A stretch of 64,000 bases of DNA from Lautropia dentalis (GTDB lineage: Bacteria; Pseudomonadota; Gammaproteobacteria; Burkholderiales; Burkholderiaceae_E), in the NCBI RefSeq assembly GCF_003892345.1, contig NZ_RRUE01000001.1:1147008-1211007 (forward strand), written 5' to 3'. The notes beneath the pieces are model-generated. The model had not been told where the DNA came from. It saw only the letters and a program-made list of their open reading frames with translations, and searched no databases. The number at the start of each line of letters is the position of its first letter. The first letter of the stretch is position 1. Position numbers and translations under genes: made by a program. Shown here piece by piece: positions 1 to 8,601 of the stretch.

Positions 1-362
1 CCCCGCTGGCCCATCTGCCGGCTGGTGCGCGGCAGTTCGATGCCCAGTGCCTCGCGGTAGACATGCTGGACCAGCCCGCTGCAGTCGAAGCCCTCCCGGG
101 GGCTGCTGCCGCCCCAGCGATAGGGCCTGCCCACCTGGGCCATGGCCTGCCGCGTCACCTCGCGGGCCGCCCGGCTGGGCATGGGCGGTGGTGGAGCAGG
201 GCGCGATGGCGTGCTGGCACACCCGGCCAGCAGCAGCCCCGGTGCACCCAGCGCAAGACCCAGCAGCTGCCGGCGCTGACAGCTGGTTTGCCGGCCTGAC
301 GGCAGGCCCGGGCGCAGAAGGGCACGCAGGGCATGCCCCGTTCGTCGGATACGTGTGTGCAT
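1..362 (-). CDS. NlpC/P60 peptidoglycan endopeptidase lipoprotein, truncated by the window edge
   Basis: The first 120 residues are visible, read leftward from ATG at 362. The N-terminus is basic, then a hydrophobic stretch ends in lipobox LLLAGCAS (Cys about residue 48), followed by a Pro-rich linker. The NlpC/P60 core starts with PYRWGGSS and GFDCSGLVQHVY, where Cys about 94 is the catalytic thiol of this family; the His and third polar residue lie beyond the edge. Enzymes of this family cleave peptide cross-links or stems in peptidoglycan, and the lipobox predicts an outer-membrane lipoprotein facing the periplasm. The start is the only ATG ahead of the signal sequence. The family call is firm; the exact substrate cannot be told. 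Confidence 0.85.
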   Translation of the reverse strand, partial: MHTRIRRTGHALRALLRPGLPSGRQTSCQRRQLLGLALGAPGLLLAGCASTPSRPAPPPPMPSRAAREVTRQAMAQVGRPYRWGGSSPREGFDCSGLVQHVYREALGIELPRTSRQMGQR

Positions 363-754
363 CAGAGCCAAAGTCGGAAAAGTTTGCGGTTGTTCCGTGC
401 AGTCTGGCGGAACGCCGGGTTAGGATTCGTTCGCCGCTGAAGCAGCGGCAGCGAATGCTGTCTGGCCTTTCTCCGGGCCGGTCTGGCATGCGGGGGTTTC
501 CGCCAGCCTGACCTGCGGGGCGTTCTGCCAGCCGGGGCATTCCAGACATGGCGGGAACGGATCCCACCATTTTTGCCATGTCTGCACCGGTATTTTCGCT
601 GCCGCAGGTTCTGTTCATGTTTCATTCATCCGACAAACGTATCATCCGCAGCGACCGGATGACCGTTACGGATCCGGCATGACCAGGGCGGGCACCCGTG
701 CCGGATGGCGCCGGTGCATACCGAACATGCAGGACACCCGCGGGGAATACTTTC
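363..754. other. Intergenic region between divergent genes, no gene seen
   Basis: This 392-bp gap separates the lipoprotein gene (minus) from the MFS gene (plus) and should hold both promoters. Short open frames here have Arg/Pro-rich translations typical of noncoding GC-rich DNA. I see no convincing sigma-70 boxes, RNA gene or repeat. A GGGGA Shine-Dalgarno at about 742-746 serves the ATG at 755. Confidence 0.5.
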
Positions 755-2086
755 ATGAGCCTTTTCGACCAGCGCGCGCTGCAGCCTGGTGTCACCCGAT
801 GTGAGGTGCTGGCCTGGGCCGGCTACGACTTTGCCAATTCGGGCTACACCACCGTGGTGGTGACCGCGGTGTTCAGTGCCTATTTCGTGGGCGTGGTGGC
901 CAACGGAGCCGACTGGGCCACGTTCGTGTGGTCGCTGATCCTGGCCATCTCCAATCTGGCGGTGATGCTGACCATGCCCGGCATCGGGGCACGGGTGGAT
1001 GCCAACGGGTCGCGCAAGCAGTGGCTGCTGGGGGTGACGCTGGTCTGCGTGGTGTGCATTGCCGCCCTGTACTGGGTTCGGGCCGGAGACGTGGCGCTGG
1101 CGGTGGTGATGATCATCATCTCCAATTACTGCTATTCGCTGGGTGAGACCTTCTGTGCGGCCTATCTGCCCGAGCTGGCCCGTCCCGAGGCCATCGGGCG
1201 GGTATCCGGCTGGGGCTGGAGCTTCGGCTACGTGGGCGGCATGCTGACGCTGGGCCTGTCGCTGGCCTGGGTGGCGTGGGTGAAGGGGCAGGGCGGTGAG
1301 GTCGAGGACTACGTGCCCGGCACGATGCTGATCGCCGCCGTCATCTACATTCTGGCGGCCATGCCGATGTTCCTGGTGGTGAAGGAGCGGGCCAGGCCCC
1401 GTGCCCAGGAGGCCAGCCGGATGGTGCAGTCGCCGGTGGACTGGCGCACCAGCTGGCTGCGCATCCGCGCCTATGGGGACTTCCAGCGGCTGCTGTGGGT
1501 GGGCTTTTTCTACAACGCGGGCGTGGCGGTGGTGATTGCCCTGACGGCCGTGTATGCCGATCAGGTACTGGGCTTCGAGCCGGCCGACACCATGCAGCTC
1601 TTCTTTGCCGTCAATGTGGCGGCGGCGATAGGTGCCTTCCTGTTCGGCTATCTGGAAGACCACATCGGGCACCGCATGTCGCTGGCGCTCACGCTGGTCG
1701 GCTGGGTGGTGGTGGTACTGGTGGCGGTGTTCATCGAGGGCCGTCCGGCATTCTGGTGTGCAGCCACGCTGGCCGGGGTGTGCATGGGGTCGAGCCAGTC
1801 GGCCGGCCGGGCGCTGGTTGCCACCATGGCCCCGGGGCACCGGCTGGACGAGTTCTTTGGCCTCTGGGCCTTTGCCACCCGGCTGGCCGCCATCGTGGGG
1901 CCGCTGACCTATGGGGGCATCAGCTGGGCCACCGGCAACAATCACCGGCATGCGCTGCTGTTCACGGGCATTTTCTTCGTGGTGGCGCTGGCGCTGCTGG
2001 GGAGGGTGAACCTGACACGCGGCGTGGCGCAGGCCCGGGCCGACGATGAATTCGAGGTCAGCGCGGCGGATCCGTTCGGGGGCTGA
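755..2086 (+). CDS. MFS transporter, UMF1/Atg22-like family
   Basis: A 443-residue integral membrane protein with about a dozen hydrophobic segments. The N-terminal motif WAGYDFANSGY resembles the signature of the UMF1 (Atg22-like) branch of the major facilitator superfamily, whose bacterial members are presumed effluxers of unknown substrate. A charged central loop (KERARPRAQEAS) separates the two six-helix halves. The start is ATG 755, after GGGGA with about 8 nt spacing; the frame stays open upstream to 698 but that segment is Arg/Pro-rich and unlike a transporter N-terminus. No neighbour suggests a substrate. Confidence 0.85.
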   Translation: MSLFDQRALQPGVTRCEVLAWAGYDFANSGYTTVVVTAVFSAYFVGVVANGADWATFVWSLILAISNLAVMLTMPGIGARVDANGSRKQWLLGVTLVCVVCIAALYWVRAGDVALAVVMIIISNYCYSLGETFCAAYLPELARPEAIGRVSGWGWSFGYVGGMLTLGLSLAWVAWVKGQGGEVEDYVPGTMLIAAVIYILAAMPMFLVVKERARPRAQEASRMVQSPVDWRTSWLRIRAYGDFQRLLWVGFFYNAGVAVVIALTAVYADQVLGFEPADTMQLFFAVNVAAAIGAFLFGYLEDHIGHRMSLALTLVGWVVVVLVAVFIEGRPAFWCAATLAGVCMGSSQSAGRALVATMAPGHRLDEFFGLWAFATRLAAIVGPLTYGGISWATGNNHRHALLFTGIFFVVALALLGRVNLTRGVAQARADDEFEVSAADPFGG

Positions 2087-2285
2087 GGGAAGGCGCTCTG
2101 CCATGCCGGCACGGGCATCGTAACAGTGCGTGCCATGGATCATGCGTTTCTGTGCCCCCTTTGGACGTGAAGAACGCCGTGTGGTGGCTGACTGCCCGTG
2201 CCGGATGTGAGACCATCGGTCATTGAATGATCAGGCCCGCCGGGCCTGAACCGCAGCCTTGCGGCATCCTTGAGGAGACAGACCC

Positions 2286-2693
2286 ATGAAGACCAAACCC
2301 GCCCTGGAACTGAGTGATGTGGAAACCGGCCTGAAGGCCGGGCTGCTGAAGGCCACTGAGAAGGGCTGGCTGGTGACGGTGTCGGTGGTGGACGATGGCG
2401 GCCACCTGCTGGGCCTCAAACGCATGGATGGCTGCCCGGTAGTGGCAGCTTACATCTCGCCCGAGAAGGCACGTACCGCGGCGCTGGGCCAGCGTGGCAG
2501 TGGCGGCTACGAAAAGATGATCAACGATGGCCGTACGGCCTTCCTGTGCGTCGACGTGCTCAAGGGCACGCTCGAAGGCGGCCTGCCCATCGTGGCCGAC
2601 GGCCAGATGGTGGGCGCCGTGGGTGTGTCGGGCGTCAAGCCGCATGAGGATCTGGAGATTGCCCAGGCCATGGTCGATGCCATCGTGGCGTAG
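2286..2693 (+). CDS. GlcG/HbpS family (DUF336) protein
   Basis: A 135-residue protein with no signal peptide. It has the conserved GlcG/HbpS pattern: an N-terminal helix, VSVVDDGGHLLGLKRMDG, an alanine-rich helix (KARTAALGQR) and a C-terminal GGLPIVADGQMVGAVGVSG. Members bind haem or small ligands, or sit beside glycolate and cobalamin genes; the biochemical role is usually unproven. A strong GAGGAGA Shine-Dalgarno precedes ATG 2286. It appears monocistronic, with 199 bp upstream and a repeat plus tRNA downstream, so context gives no function. Confidence 0.85.
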   Translation: MKTKPALELSDVETGLKAGLLKATEKGWLVTVSVVDDGGHLLGLKRMDGCPVVAAYISPEKARTAALGQRGSGGYEKMINDGRTAFLCVDVLKGTLEGGLPIVADGQMVGAVGVSGVKPHEDLEIAQAMVDAIVA

Positions 2694-2850
2694 AACGCGT
2701 ACGGGCACATTCGTCCACGCGCTGGCTTCCGAATCCGTGTGCCAGGGAAGGCATCGTACAAGGCTGGTCACTTTGGCTGACAGGGACGCGGGCTGCCCGC
2801 GACTGGGCAGGCGGGGACGCGAACGGGTGCATGACATGCGCCGGTGCCCG
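2693..2850. repeat. Degenerate copy of a dispersed palindromic element
   Basis: The segment 2709-2745 reads TTCGTCCACGCGCTGGC, then CCGAATCCGTGTGC. This matches, in reverse complement, the right end of the intact element at 47343-47613 with one substitution and one inserted base. The far end (about 2815-2846, GCGGGGACG...TGCATGACATGCG) resembles the other terminus. Inside are two further self-complementary stretches, including CGCGGGC/GCCCGCG near 2787-2802. The copy has decayed and encodes nothing recognisable. Confidence 0.6.
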
Positions 2851-2954
2851 GGTATTCAGGCCCGGCTGGGTCAGATGACGGGCCGGATGCATGATGTGAT
2901 GGGCGGGACATGTGAGGGAGTGTTACGTGGGCATGTGAGCTTTTTTCGTCGTGC

Positions 2955-2985
2955 TTGCCACAACGCCCACAGATGCTGCTATACT
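2955..2985 (+). promoter_or_regulatory. Putative sigma-70 promoter of tRNA-Ser
   Basis: TTGCCA at 2955-2960 and TATACT at 2980-2985 are separated by 19 bp. The -10 box ends 10 bp before the mature 5' end of the tRNA at 2996. The spacer is longer than the optimal 17 bp. Confidence 0.5.
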
Positions 2986-2995
2986 GCCGAATTCC

Positions 2996-3086
2996 GGAGA
3001 GATGGATGAGTGGTTTAAGTCGCACGCCTGGAAAGCGTGTAAGGGTTAATAGCCCTTCGGGGGTTCGAATCCCCCTCTCTCCGCCA
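2996..3086 (+). tRNA. tRNA-Ser (anticodon GGA)
   Basis: A 91-nt class II tRNA with encoded CCA. The acceptor stem GGAGAGA pairs with TCTCTCC at 3076-3082, followed by discriminator G and CCA at 3084-3086. The anticodon loop CTGGAAA gives GGA, reading UCC/UCU serine codons. The long variable arm (AGGGTTAATAGCCCT region) and the T-loop GGTTCGAATCC are clear. It stands alone, with a promoter upstream and a terminator downstream. Confidence 0.97.
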
Positions 3087-3145
3087 CCGTTTCCGGCGTG
3101 CGCCCGCTGAGGCGGCACGCCAAACCCCAAGTTCACCCCCCAAAG

Positions 3146-3188
3146 GCCTGACCTTGCTGGTATGCTGCCGGCAGTGTCGGGCTTTTTT
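3146..3188 (+). terminator. Rho-independent terminator after tRNA-Ser
   Basis: GCCTGAC (3146-3152) pairs with GTCGGGC (3176-3182, one G-T wobble), with an inner CTGCCGGCAG palindrome in the loop, followed directly by six T at 3183-3188. A second hairpin without a T-run lies at 3095-3121 (GGCGTGC/GCACGCC). Confidence 0.6.
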
Positions 3189-3243
3189 GTTGCTCGGTTT
3201 TCTGGATTGTCCGGTTTCCTGGATTTCGTTGCCTGCCTGGTGG

Positions 3244-3330
3244 TGTCGTGGACTCATTCGTTCCCGCGCGCCCAAAGGGGGCTCTTTCCGGGCAGACCCT
3301 GAATCCGGGCGATGCCCGTATCCTTTCGTG
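3244..3330. repeat. Partial copy of the dispersed palindromic element
   Basis: The sequence GTCGTGGACTCATTCG (from about 3246) matches the terminal inverted repeat of the element at 47343, and CGCGCCCAAAGGGGGC (from 3269) matches its inner arm. The remainder of the gap up to 3547 shows no gene, only a second loosely similar ATCATGGACTC at about 3451. Confidence 0.55.
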
Positions 3331-3547
3331 GAACGCCCCGCAAGGGCGCTGTGGCAGGCTGATTTCCATGTCCGGGCGATCCGGCCTGCTGCCATTTGCC
3401 GCCAATAGCGCGCTGCTGTTGCCGACAGGGCGTTTTCTGGCCCGGCCCGATCATGGACTCTGGCGCTCCCATGCAGGGATTCTGGCGCTTCCATGCTTTT
3501 GCCGCGGGGGCTCCGTGTTGTTTCTTTGAATGGAAAGGGGAAGGCCC

Positions 3548-4114
3548 TTGATCAGACAGATTTCACTCGACAAATACTACCGGCTGATGAACACCGGCCC
3601 TACCGTGCTGGTATCGGCCAGAGCCGGTGGCCGCAGCAACGTGATGGCTGCGGCCTGGGCGGGCATCGTGGATTTTGCGCCCACGCCCAAGGTCAGCGTG
3701 GTGCTGGACAAGGCAACGTACACGCGCGAACTGATCGAGCAGAGCGGCTACTTTGGCCTGCAGGTGCCGGTGGTGTCGCAGGTGGACATGGTGGCCGCGC
3801 TGGGCAGCCGCTCGGGCCGGAACGACCCGGACAAGGTGGCGCACTGCGGGGCAGCGCTTTTCTACCCCGAAAAGTTCGACGTGCCGCTGGTGCGGGGCTG
3901 CGCCGGCTGGATGGTGTGCAAGCTCATTCCCGAGCCACACAACCAGCAGGAACACGATCTGTTCATTGGCGCCGTGCTGGACGCCTGGGCCGATGACATC
4001 GTGTTCGACGGCCACTGGAAGTTCGATTCTGCCGGTCCGCAGTGGCGCACGCTCCATCACGTGGCTGGCGGCCACTTCTACGCCATTGGCGAGGAAGTGA
4101 CGGCCAGATCCTGA
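3548..4114 (+). CDS. Flavin reductase-like, FMN-binding split-barrel protein
   Basis: About 188 residues with the flavin reductase-like split-barrel pattern: an N-terminal PTVLVSA strand, NVMAAAWAGIVDFAPTPKVSV where FMN typically binds, and a C-terminal GGHFYAIGE. The family reduces flavins with NAD(P)H or holds FMN as a small oxidoreductase; the partner is unknown. TTG 3548 is preferred as start because GGGGA (3537-3541) sits 6 nt upstream and homologues usually begin near (M)IRQISLDK. An in-frame ATG at 3530 would add six residues but has no Shine-Dalgarno. No transmembrane or signal segment is seen. Confidence 0.8.
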   Translation: MIRQISLDKYYRLMNTGPTVLVSARAGGRSNVMAAAWAGIVDFAPTPKVSVVLDKATYTRELIEQSGYFGLQVPVVSQVDMVAALGSRSGRNDPDKVAHCGAALFYPEKFDVPLVRGCAGWMVCKLIPEPHNQQEHDLFIGAVLDAWADDIVFDGHWKFDSAGPQWRTLHHVAGGHFYAIGEEVTARS

Positions 4115-4426
4115 GAGACGGGGTTCATGGCACGCCGATCCGTGCCGGAATGACACGTCGATTGGTGCCGGAATGACGCGCCAATCCGTGCTGGACGGGG
4201 CCTGAATGCGTGTCAGCTGCTCTGAGGCTGTTTGCCAGCCATATGGGTCCCGGGGCCATCTGTTCACCATGAGATGCCGCAGCCTTCCCGGGCGTGGGGT
4301 GGAGCAGGGGTGGACGCCCTTCCCGCGCCACCGGCAAAGGCCGGCGATGCAGGAGCAATCCACGATTGCGCAGATGGCCCTTCCCGCTCCACCGGGAAAG
4401 GCCATATCGATTGCGCGATACCAGGA
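4115..4426. other. Convergent intergenic region with hairpins
   Basis: The gap lies between two converging genes. It contains a short direct repeat (CCGTGCCGGAATGAC-like, about 4140 and 4162). A hairpin at 4375-4404 (TGGCC.TTCCCG / CGGGAA.GGCCA) could end the minus-strand transcript of 4427-5731 although it lacks a T-run. No open frame here looks coding. Confidence 0.4.
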
Positions 4427-5731
4427 TCAGCGGCTGGCCCAGCGGTTCTTCTTGCCCTCGAGCTGGTTGTCCAGCGAATCGACCAGCGTGAAGCCCTTGT
4501 GCACCAGCGCCTGGCCCTTTTTGAAGCCAGACGGCACTTGCCACAGGTTGCAGTAGGTGCGGCTGGTCTTTGGCAGCTTGTAGGTCCAGCAGCTCTGGGC
4601 CGTGTCGGTGCCCGTGACCGTCACGCTCAGCTGCACGAAGTCCGTACCGTTCTTCCATTCGTAGACGTGCTTGCCGGAGGCCACTTCCTCGTCGTATTTG
4701 ATGGTTTCGGCCGTGCCGGTGAAGGTGGTGCCCTGACGGTAGTCGAACACGCCTTCCTCGGTGGCGGTCAGCGTGGCGGGCAGCGTCACGCCATCGGTGC
4801 CGTTGATGACCTGCATGGAGCTGGTGATCTGGTTGACGGCGAAGTCGGCATTGCCGCCCCTGCCCGTGGCCTTGCCGCCGTTGAAGGTGAAGTAGGTGTA
4901 GCTGCCACTAGCGGAGGCATAGGTGCCCAGCACGCCCCGGCCTTCACCGGTATAGCCCGGGTCACGGCTCTGCGTGGCCAGAACGGGGGGCGCCTCGTCG
5001 TTGTCCACCGGATAGCCGATGGACTGCGGATCGTTGACCACCGTGTCGCTGTGCTGGTCGAGCATGGCAGCCAGTACGGCACCGTTGACGCCACCGGGGT
5101 GGATCGGGTCGCTGGGGTGGGTCAGGTTGGGGCGGTTGATGGCTGTGTTGCCATGGCTGCTGTTGTTCGCTGCCGCTTCTGCTTCGGCCTTGGCGGTTGT
5201 GGCTGCTTCTTCGCGGGCCTTCTGGGTGGCAAGGGCTGCTTCGGCCTTGGCTTTTGCCTCAGCCGCTTCACGTTTTGCAGCGGCGGCAGCCGCTTCGGCT
5301 GCTGCCTGTGCTTCGGCAGCCTTTTGTGCTTCTGCGGCTTGTGCAGCGGCGTCTGCTTTGGCTTCACGAGTCGCTTTCTCGGCAGCTTCCTGCTTTGCTT
5401 TGGCTTCTGCTGCTGCCTTTTCGGCTGCGGCAATTTTCTCCGCGGCTGCCTGTTCTGCGGCCGCTTCTTCCTGAGAGGCCTGAATGGCTGCCTGGACAGC
5501 TGCGGTCAGAGCGGCTGACGCTTCTGCCGCTTCACGTGCAGCTTTGGCTGCGTCCTGTGCGGCCTGGGACTCTGTACTTGATTGCGTTGAAGTGCTGCTG
5601 GATGCACCCGGCGCAGCAGGACTGGACGACACGGCCTTGGGAGCTTCGCTGCCCCCGCCTCCGCCGCCGCAACCGGCCAGCAGGAGCAGAATGGCAGCGC
5701 TGATCTGGAATGTATTGGATTTGGTCACCAT
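4427..5731 (-). CDS. Paralogous surface lipoprotein with Ala-rich coiled-coil stalk (family member 1)
   Basis: 434 residues. The signal peptide ends in LLLLAGC (lipid-modified Cys21), followed by six glycines and a Ser/Pro linker. A TolA-like Ala/Lys/Glu coiled coil covers about residues 55-200. The C-terminal domain of about 230 residues starts near GVNGAVLAAMLDQ and ends with CWTYKLPKTSRTYC (Cys381 and Cys394) and RWASR. The same domain occurs in the genes at 6222, 10691, 12551 and 13768. I do not recognise it as a named family. The architecture suggests an anchored stalk holding a disulfide-bearing head in the periplasm or at the surface; the function is unknown. It shares a leader hairpin and signal sequence with member 2. 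Confidence 0.8.
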   Translation of the reverse strand: MVTKSNTFQISAAILLLLAGCGGGGGGSEAPKAVSSSPAAPGASSSTSTQSSTESQAAQDAAKAAREAAEASAALTAAVQAAIQASQEEAAAEQAAAEKIAAAEKAAAEAKAKQEAAEKATREAKADAAAQAAEAQKAAEAQAAAEAAAAAAKREAAEAKAKAEAALATQKAREEAATTAKAEAEAAANNSSHGNTAINRPNLTHPSDPIHPGGVNGAVLAAMLDQHSDTVVNDPQSIGYPVDNDEAPPVLATQSRDPGYTGEGRGVLGTYASASGSYTYFTFNGGKATGRGGNADFAVNQITSSMQVINGTDGVTLPATLTATEEGVFDYRQGTTFTGTAETIKYDEEVASGKHVYEWKNGTDFVQLSVTVTGTDTAQSCWTYKLPKTSRTYCNLWQVPSGFKKGQALVHKGFTLVDSLDNQLEGKKNRWASR

Positions 5732-6120
5732 GGTGTTTACCCATCAGGCCCGCCACGCGGGCGGTGATTGCAGACAGAAGGCTGGACGGTCCAGCGAGAG
5801 CGCGAGTCTATCGCCAAAAACCGGCCGCCGATCAGGCTGCAATGGATATGCAACAATGATTAATTATGTTTGCCTCCGAATGTTGTCTGGCGGTGACAGC
5901 CGGGTGTGAGACAGCCGTATGTGAGATAGCTGGTTGAACATGATCGGCGGCGTGATGCCATGGAAAGAAAATGCCGGCAGGAGGACATGATGCCATGACC
6001 AAAAAAATGCCAGCGTCAGGGCTGGCGATTGATGATGTCGAATCATCCGGTCAGACAGGAGCTGGTGTCAACGCCGATTGAAAACTGACCCAGGGTGCCA
6101 GGGCGTAAAGCCAGAATGGA
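5732..6120. other. Upstream region of lipoprotein 1
   Basis: A GC hairpin CCCGCC-acgc-GGGCGG lies at 5749-5764 in the leader of the minus-strand gene, matched at 8397-8411 upstream of member 2. Further out, a patch at about 5838-5880 is AT-richer than its surroundings and probably carries the promoter, although I could not fix -35 and -10 boxes. No gene is apparent. Confidence 0.4.
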
Positions 6121-6145
6121 AGCATGCCCCGGTCCGGGGCATGCT
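6121..6145. terminator. Strong palindromic hairpin downstream of lipoprotein 2
   Basis: AGCATGCCCCGG and CCGGGGCATGCT form a perfect 12-bp stem with a single-base loop, 77 bp past the stop of the minus-strand gene at 6222. There is no clear T-run on either strand, so its role as terminator is inferred from strength and position only. Confidence 0.4.
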
Positions 6146-6221
6146 ACCGGGGGATGAGGTTCGCAGATGGAACCTGTTTCCCCGATTTTTCCGATACTGA
6201 TGGTCTGCCTTGTTACCCTGT

Positions 6222-8378
6222 TTACTTGCTGGCCCAGCGGTTTTTCTTGCCGTCAGCCGTGGCGTCCTCGATGCTGTAGCCGAGGTGACGCAGCGGTTTG
6301 CCGTGTGCAAAGTCGGCCGGTACCTGCCAGTTGTTGCAGTAGGTACGCTGGGTTTTCGGCAGTTTGTAGGTCCAGCAGCTCTGGGCTGTGTTCTCGCCCG
6401 TGACCATCACCATCAGCTGCACGAAGTTGGCACCGTTCTTCCATTCGAAGATGTGCTTGCCCGAAGCCACCGATTCATCGAATTTGATGGTTTCGGTACG
6501 GCCGGTGTAGGGGGTGCCGTCCTTGGGATCGAAAACGCCCTCGTCGGTGGCATGCAGGGTGGAGCCCAGCGTGACGCTGTCGGCACCATTGGTGACCTGC
6601 AGCTCGCTGCTGACCTGGTTCACATCAAAGGCGTTGTTGCCGGTCCCTTCCACTTTGCCACCGTTGAAGGTGATGTAGCTGTAGGTGCCGTTGGCCGGTG
6701 AATAGTTGCCGATGACGGCATTGCCCGAGCCGGCATAGCCCTGATCCCGTGTCTGGCTGGAGCGCAGGTTGGGCGCTGCCAGACCATCCAGCGGATGGGC
6801 AATGGATTGTGGATCGTTGAGGACACTGTCGCTGTGCTGGTCCAGCATGGCGGCCAGCACGGCACCGTTGACGCCTCCCGAATGGATCGGATCCTTCGGG
6901 TGATCGAGGTTCGGCCGGTTGATGGCCGCGCCGTTGGGCTGCTGCGGGCTGGGTTCGTCACCCTTGGCCTGCTGCTGGTTGCCACTTTCGGCGTTGCTGT
7001 TCTGCTGGCCGTTGTTCTGCGGCTGGGTAGCGGCGGCGGCCCTGGCTTTCTCTTCGTCGGCCTTGCGCTTTGCCTCGGCAGCTGCATCGGCCTTGCGCTT
7101 CTCTTCGGCAGCGGCTTCGGCCTTGCGTTTCTCTTCCGCAGCAGCTTCTTCTGCCTTGCGTTGCTCTTCAGCCCGGGCTTTTTCTGCGGCTTCCTGCTTC
7201 TCTTTGGCTAGCCTGGTGGCTTCTTCCTGGGCGAGGCGCTGTTGCTCTTCTTCGCGTTTGGCTTCTTCCTGCTTGCGGAGTGCCTCTTCTTCCTTCTGCT
7301 GACGCTCGGCGGCGTCTTTCGCAGCCTGCTCGGCGGCCTGTTTTTCCAGTGCGGCCTGGCGGGCAGCTTCCTCCTGCTCGCGCTTCAGGCGCTCCTGCTT
7401 TTCCTGTTCTTCGCGTTCTTTCTTCAGGGCCTCTTCGGCTTCCTTCTGCTTGCGCTCGGCTTCGGCCTGGGCCTCACGGGCTTTGCGCTCTTCTTCGGCC
7501 TTCTGCTCGGCTGCAGCCTGTTCGGCCCTGGCCTTGATGGCGGCAGCTTCAGCAGCGGCTTTTTCTGCTTCGGCTTTCTTGCGGGCAGCTTCTTCCTCGG
7601 CACGCTTCTGGGCGGCAGCCTGTTCTTCGGCAGCACGTTTGGCAGCGGCTTCGCGTTCGGCGGCCTTGCGGGCTTCCTCGGCCTGGGTGGCGCTCTGGGC
7701 AGCAGCGTCTGCCCTGGCAGCGGCAGCCTGGGTGGCGGCATTCTGGGCAGCAGCCTGATCGGCGGCGGCCTTGGCAGCAGCGGCATCGGCCGCAGCTTTG
7801 TCGGCAGTGGCCCTCTGGGCAGCAGCGGCCTGGGCGGCGGCGGAACTGGTGTTCTGTTCAGCGGAGGCGGCGTTGCTGGCAGATGCTTTGGCTTTTTCGG
7901 CCTCGGCCGCTGCTTTCTTCGCGGATTCGTCAGCAGCCTTGGCGGCAGCCTGGGCTGCAGACAGTTTCTGGGCGGCCTCCCGCTGGGCAGCGGTGCGCTC
8001 GGCGGCACTGGCGTTGGCCTGGTTGATCAGCCGGGCAGCGGCGGTCTGTGCGGCGGCAGCAGCCTCGGCCGCAGCACGGGCCTGGGCAGCAGCGGCCTGC
8101 GCCTGATTGGCTGCCTGAATGGCGGCATTCTGGGCCTGGGTGACGGCAGCCTGGGTGGCCGGATCGGTGGTGGTCGTGCCGCTGTTCGTTGCGGCCGATG
8201 CGGTGTTCGACGTGGTGCCCGAAGTGGTTCCGGTACTGGACGACGAGGGGGCCGTGGGCGCAGCCGGGCTGGGCGAAACAGCCTTCGGAGCCTCGCTGCC
8301 GCCACCGCCACCACCGCAACCAGCCAGCAGGAGCAGGACAGCAGCACTGATTTGAAGTTTGTTGTTTTTCGTCAACAT
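6222..8378 (-). CDS. Paralogous surface lipoprotein with very long coiled-coil stalk (family member 2)
   Basis: 718 residues. The signal peptide MLTKNNKLQ... with lipobox LLLLAGC (Cys21) and the following six glycines are nearly identical to member 1. The stalk, about residues 60-480, begins with Ala/Gln/Thr-rich heptads and passes into a highly charged EEARKAAERE-type coiled coil like TolA. A Gln/Asn hinge leads to the C-terminal family domain (GVNGAVLAAMLDQ; CWTYKLPKTQRTYC; RWASK). Start ATG 8378 is chosen because it matches the paralog N-termini and follows GGTGG; upstream codons to 8441 look non-coding. The stalk is about three times longer than in member 1 while the head is conserved, consistent with expansion of heptad repeats. 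Confidence 0.8.
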   Translation of the reverse strand: MLTKNNKLQISAAVLLLLAGCGGGGGGSEAPKAVSPSPAAPTAPSSSSTGTTSGTTSNTASAATNSGTTTTDPATQAAVTQAQNAAIQAANQAQAAAAQARAAAEAAAAAQTAAARLINQANASAAERTAAQREAAQKLSAAQAAAKAADESAKKAAAEAEKAKASASNAASAEQNTSSAAAQAAAAQRATADKAAADAAAAKAAADQAAAQNAATQAAAARADAAAQSATQAEEARKAAEREAAAKRAAEEQAAAQKRAEEEAARKKAEAEKAAAEAAAIKARAEQAAAEQKAEEERKAREAQAEAERKQKEAEEALKKEREEQEKQERLKREQEEAARQAALEKQAAEQAAKDAAERQQKEEEALRKQEEAKREEEQQRLAQEEATRLAKEKQEAAEKARAEEQRKAEEAAAEEKRKAEAAAEEKRKADAAAEAKRKADEEKARAAAATQPQNNGQQNSNAESGNQQQAKGDEPSPQQPNGAAINRPNLDHPKDPIHSGGVNGAVLAAMLDQHSDSVLNDPQSIAHPLDGLAAPNLRSSQTRDQGYAGSGNAVIGNYSPANGTYSYITFNGGKVEGTGNNAFDVNQVSSELQVTNGADSVTLGSTLHATDEGVFDPKDGTPYTGRTETIKFDESVASGKHIFEWKNGANFVQLMVMVTGENTAQSCWTYKLPKTQRTYCNNWQVPADFAHGKPLRHLGYSIEDATADGKKNRWASK

Positions 8379-8470
8379 GATTCCACCCATACGAATCCGC
8401 CACGCGGGCGGCTGAACCGAATAAAAGGAGGTGATTGCCAAGCAGGGCGGGAGTTTATCTCCAAACCCCT
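8379..8470 (-). promoter_or_regulatory. Leader shared with lipoprotein 1
   Basis: Read on the minus strand, both paralogs have GATA(A/G)ACT, then CAATCACC, then a CCGCCCGCGTGGCGG hairpin shortly before the ATG. Here the hairpin is at 8397-8411 and an additional AGGAGG-like stretch lies at about 8427-8433. This suggests the leader was duplicated with the gene and may carry common control. Confidence 0.4.
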
Positions 8471-8601
8471 ACCGTTTATCCGGGAATAACGTGGCTGACA
8501 CATTTGTTAAGAATGTGAAGGCGAAATTGTCGTTTTTGGCTGACGGCGACTATTGGCGCCACGAATGATCAGGGGGCGTTCGCGATGTACAGGGCCGACC
8601 C

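Noticed and set aside
362-625. 87-codon minus-strand frame upstream of the lipoprotein gene
   Set aside because: Its stop touches the lipoprotein start, but the translation is Arg/Asn/Lys-rich, lacks a Shine-Dalgarno and resembles no family.
626-2143. 505-codon minus-strand frame
   Set aside because: Antisense shadow of the MFS transporter; His/Gln/Arg/Gly-rich without any motif.
5019-5474. Ala/Ser-rich plus-strand frames opposite the coiled-coil stalks
   Set aside because: They are complements of the Ala/Glu/Lys codons of lipoproteins 1 and 2; no independent coding evidence.
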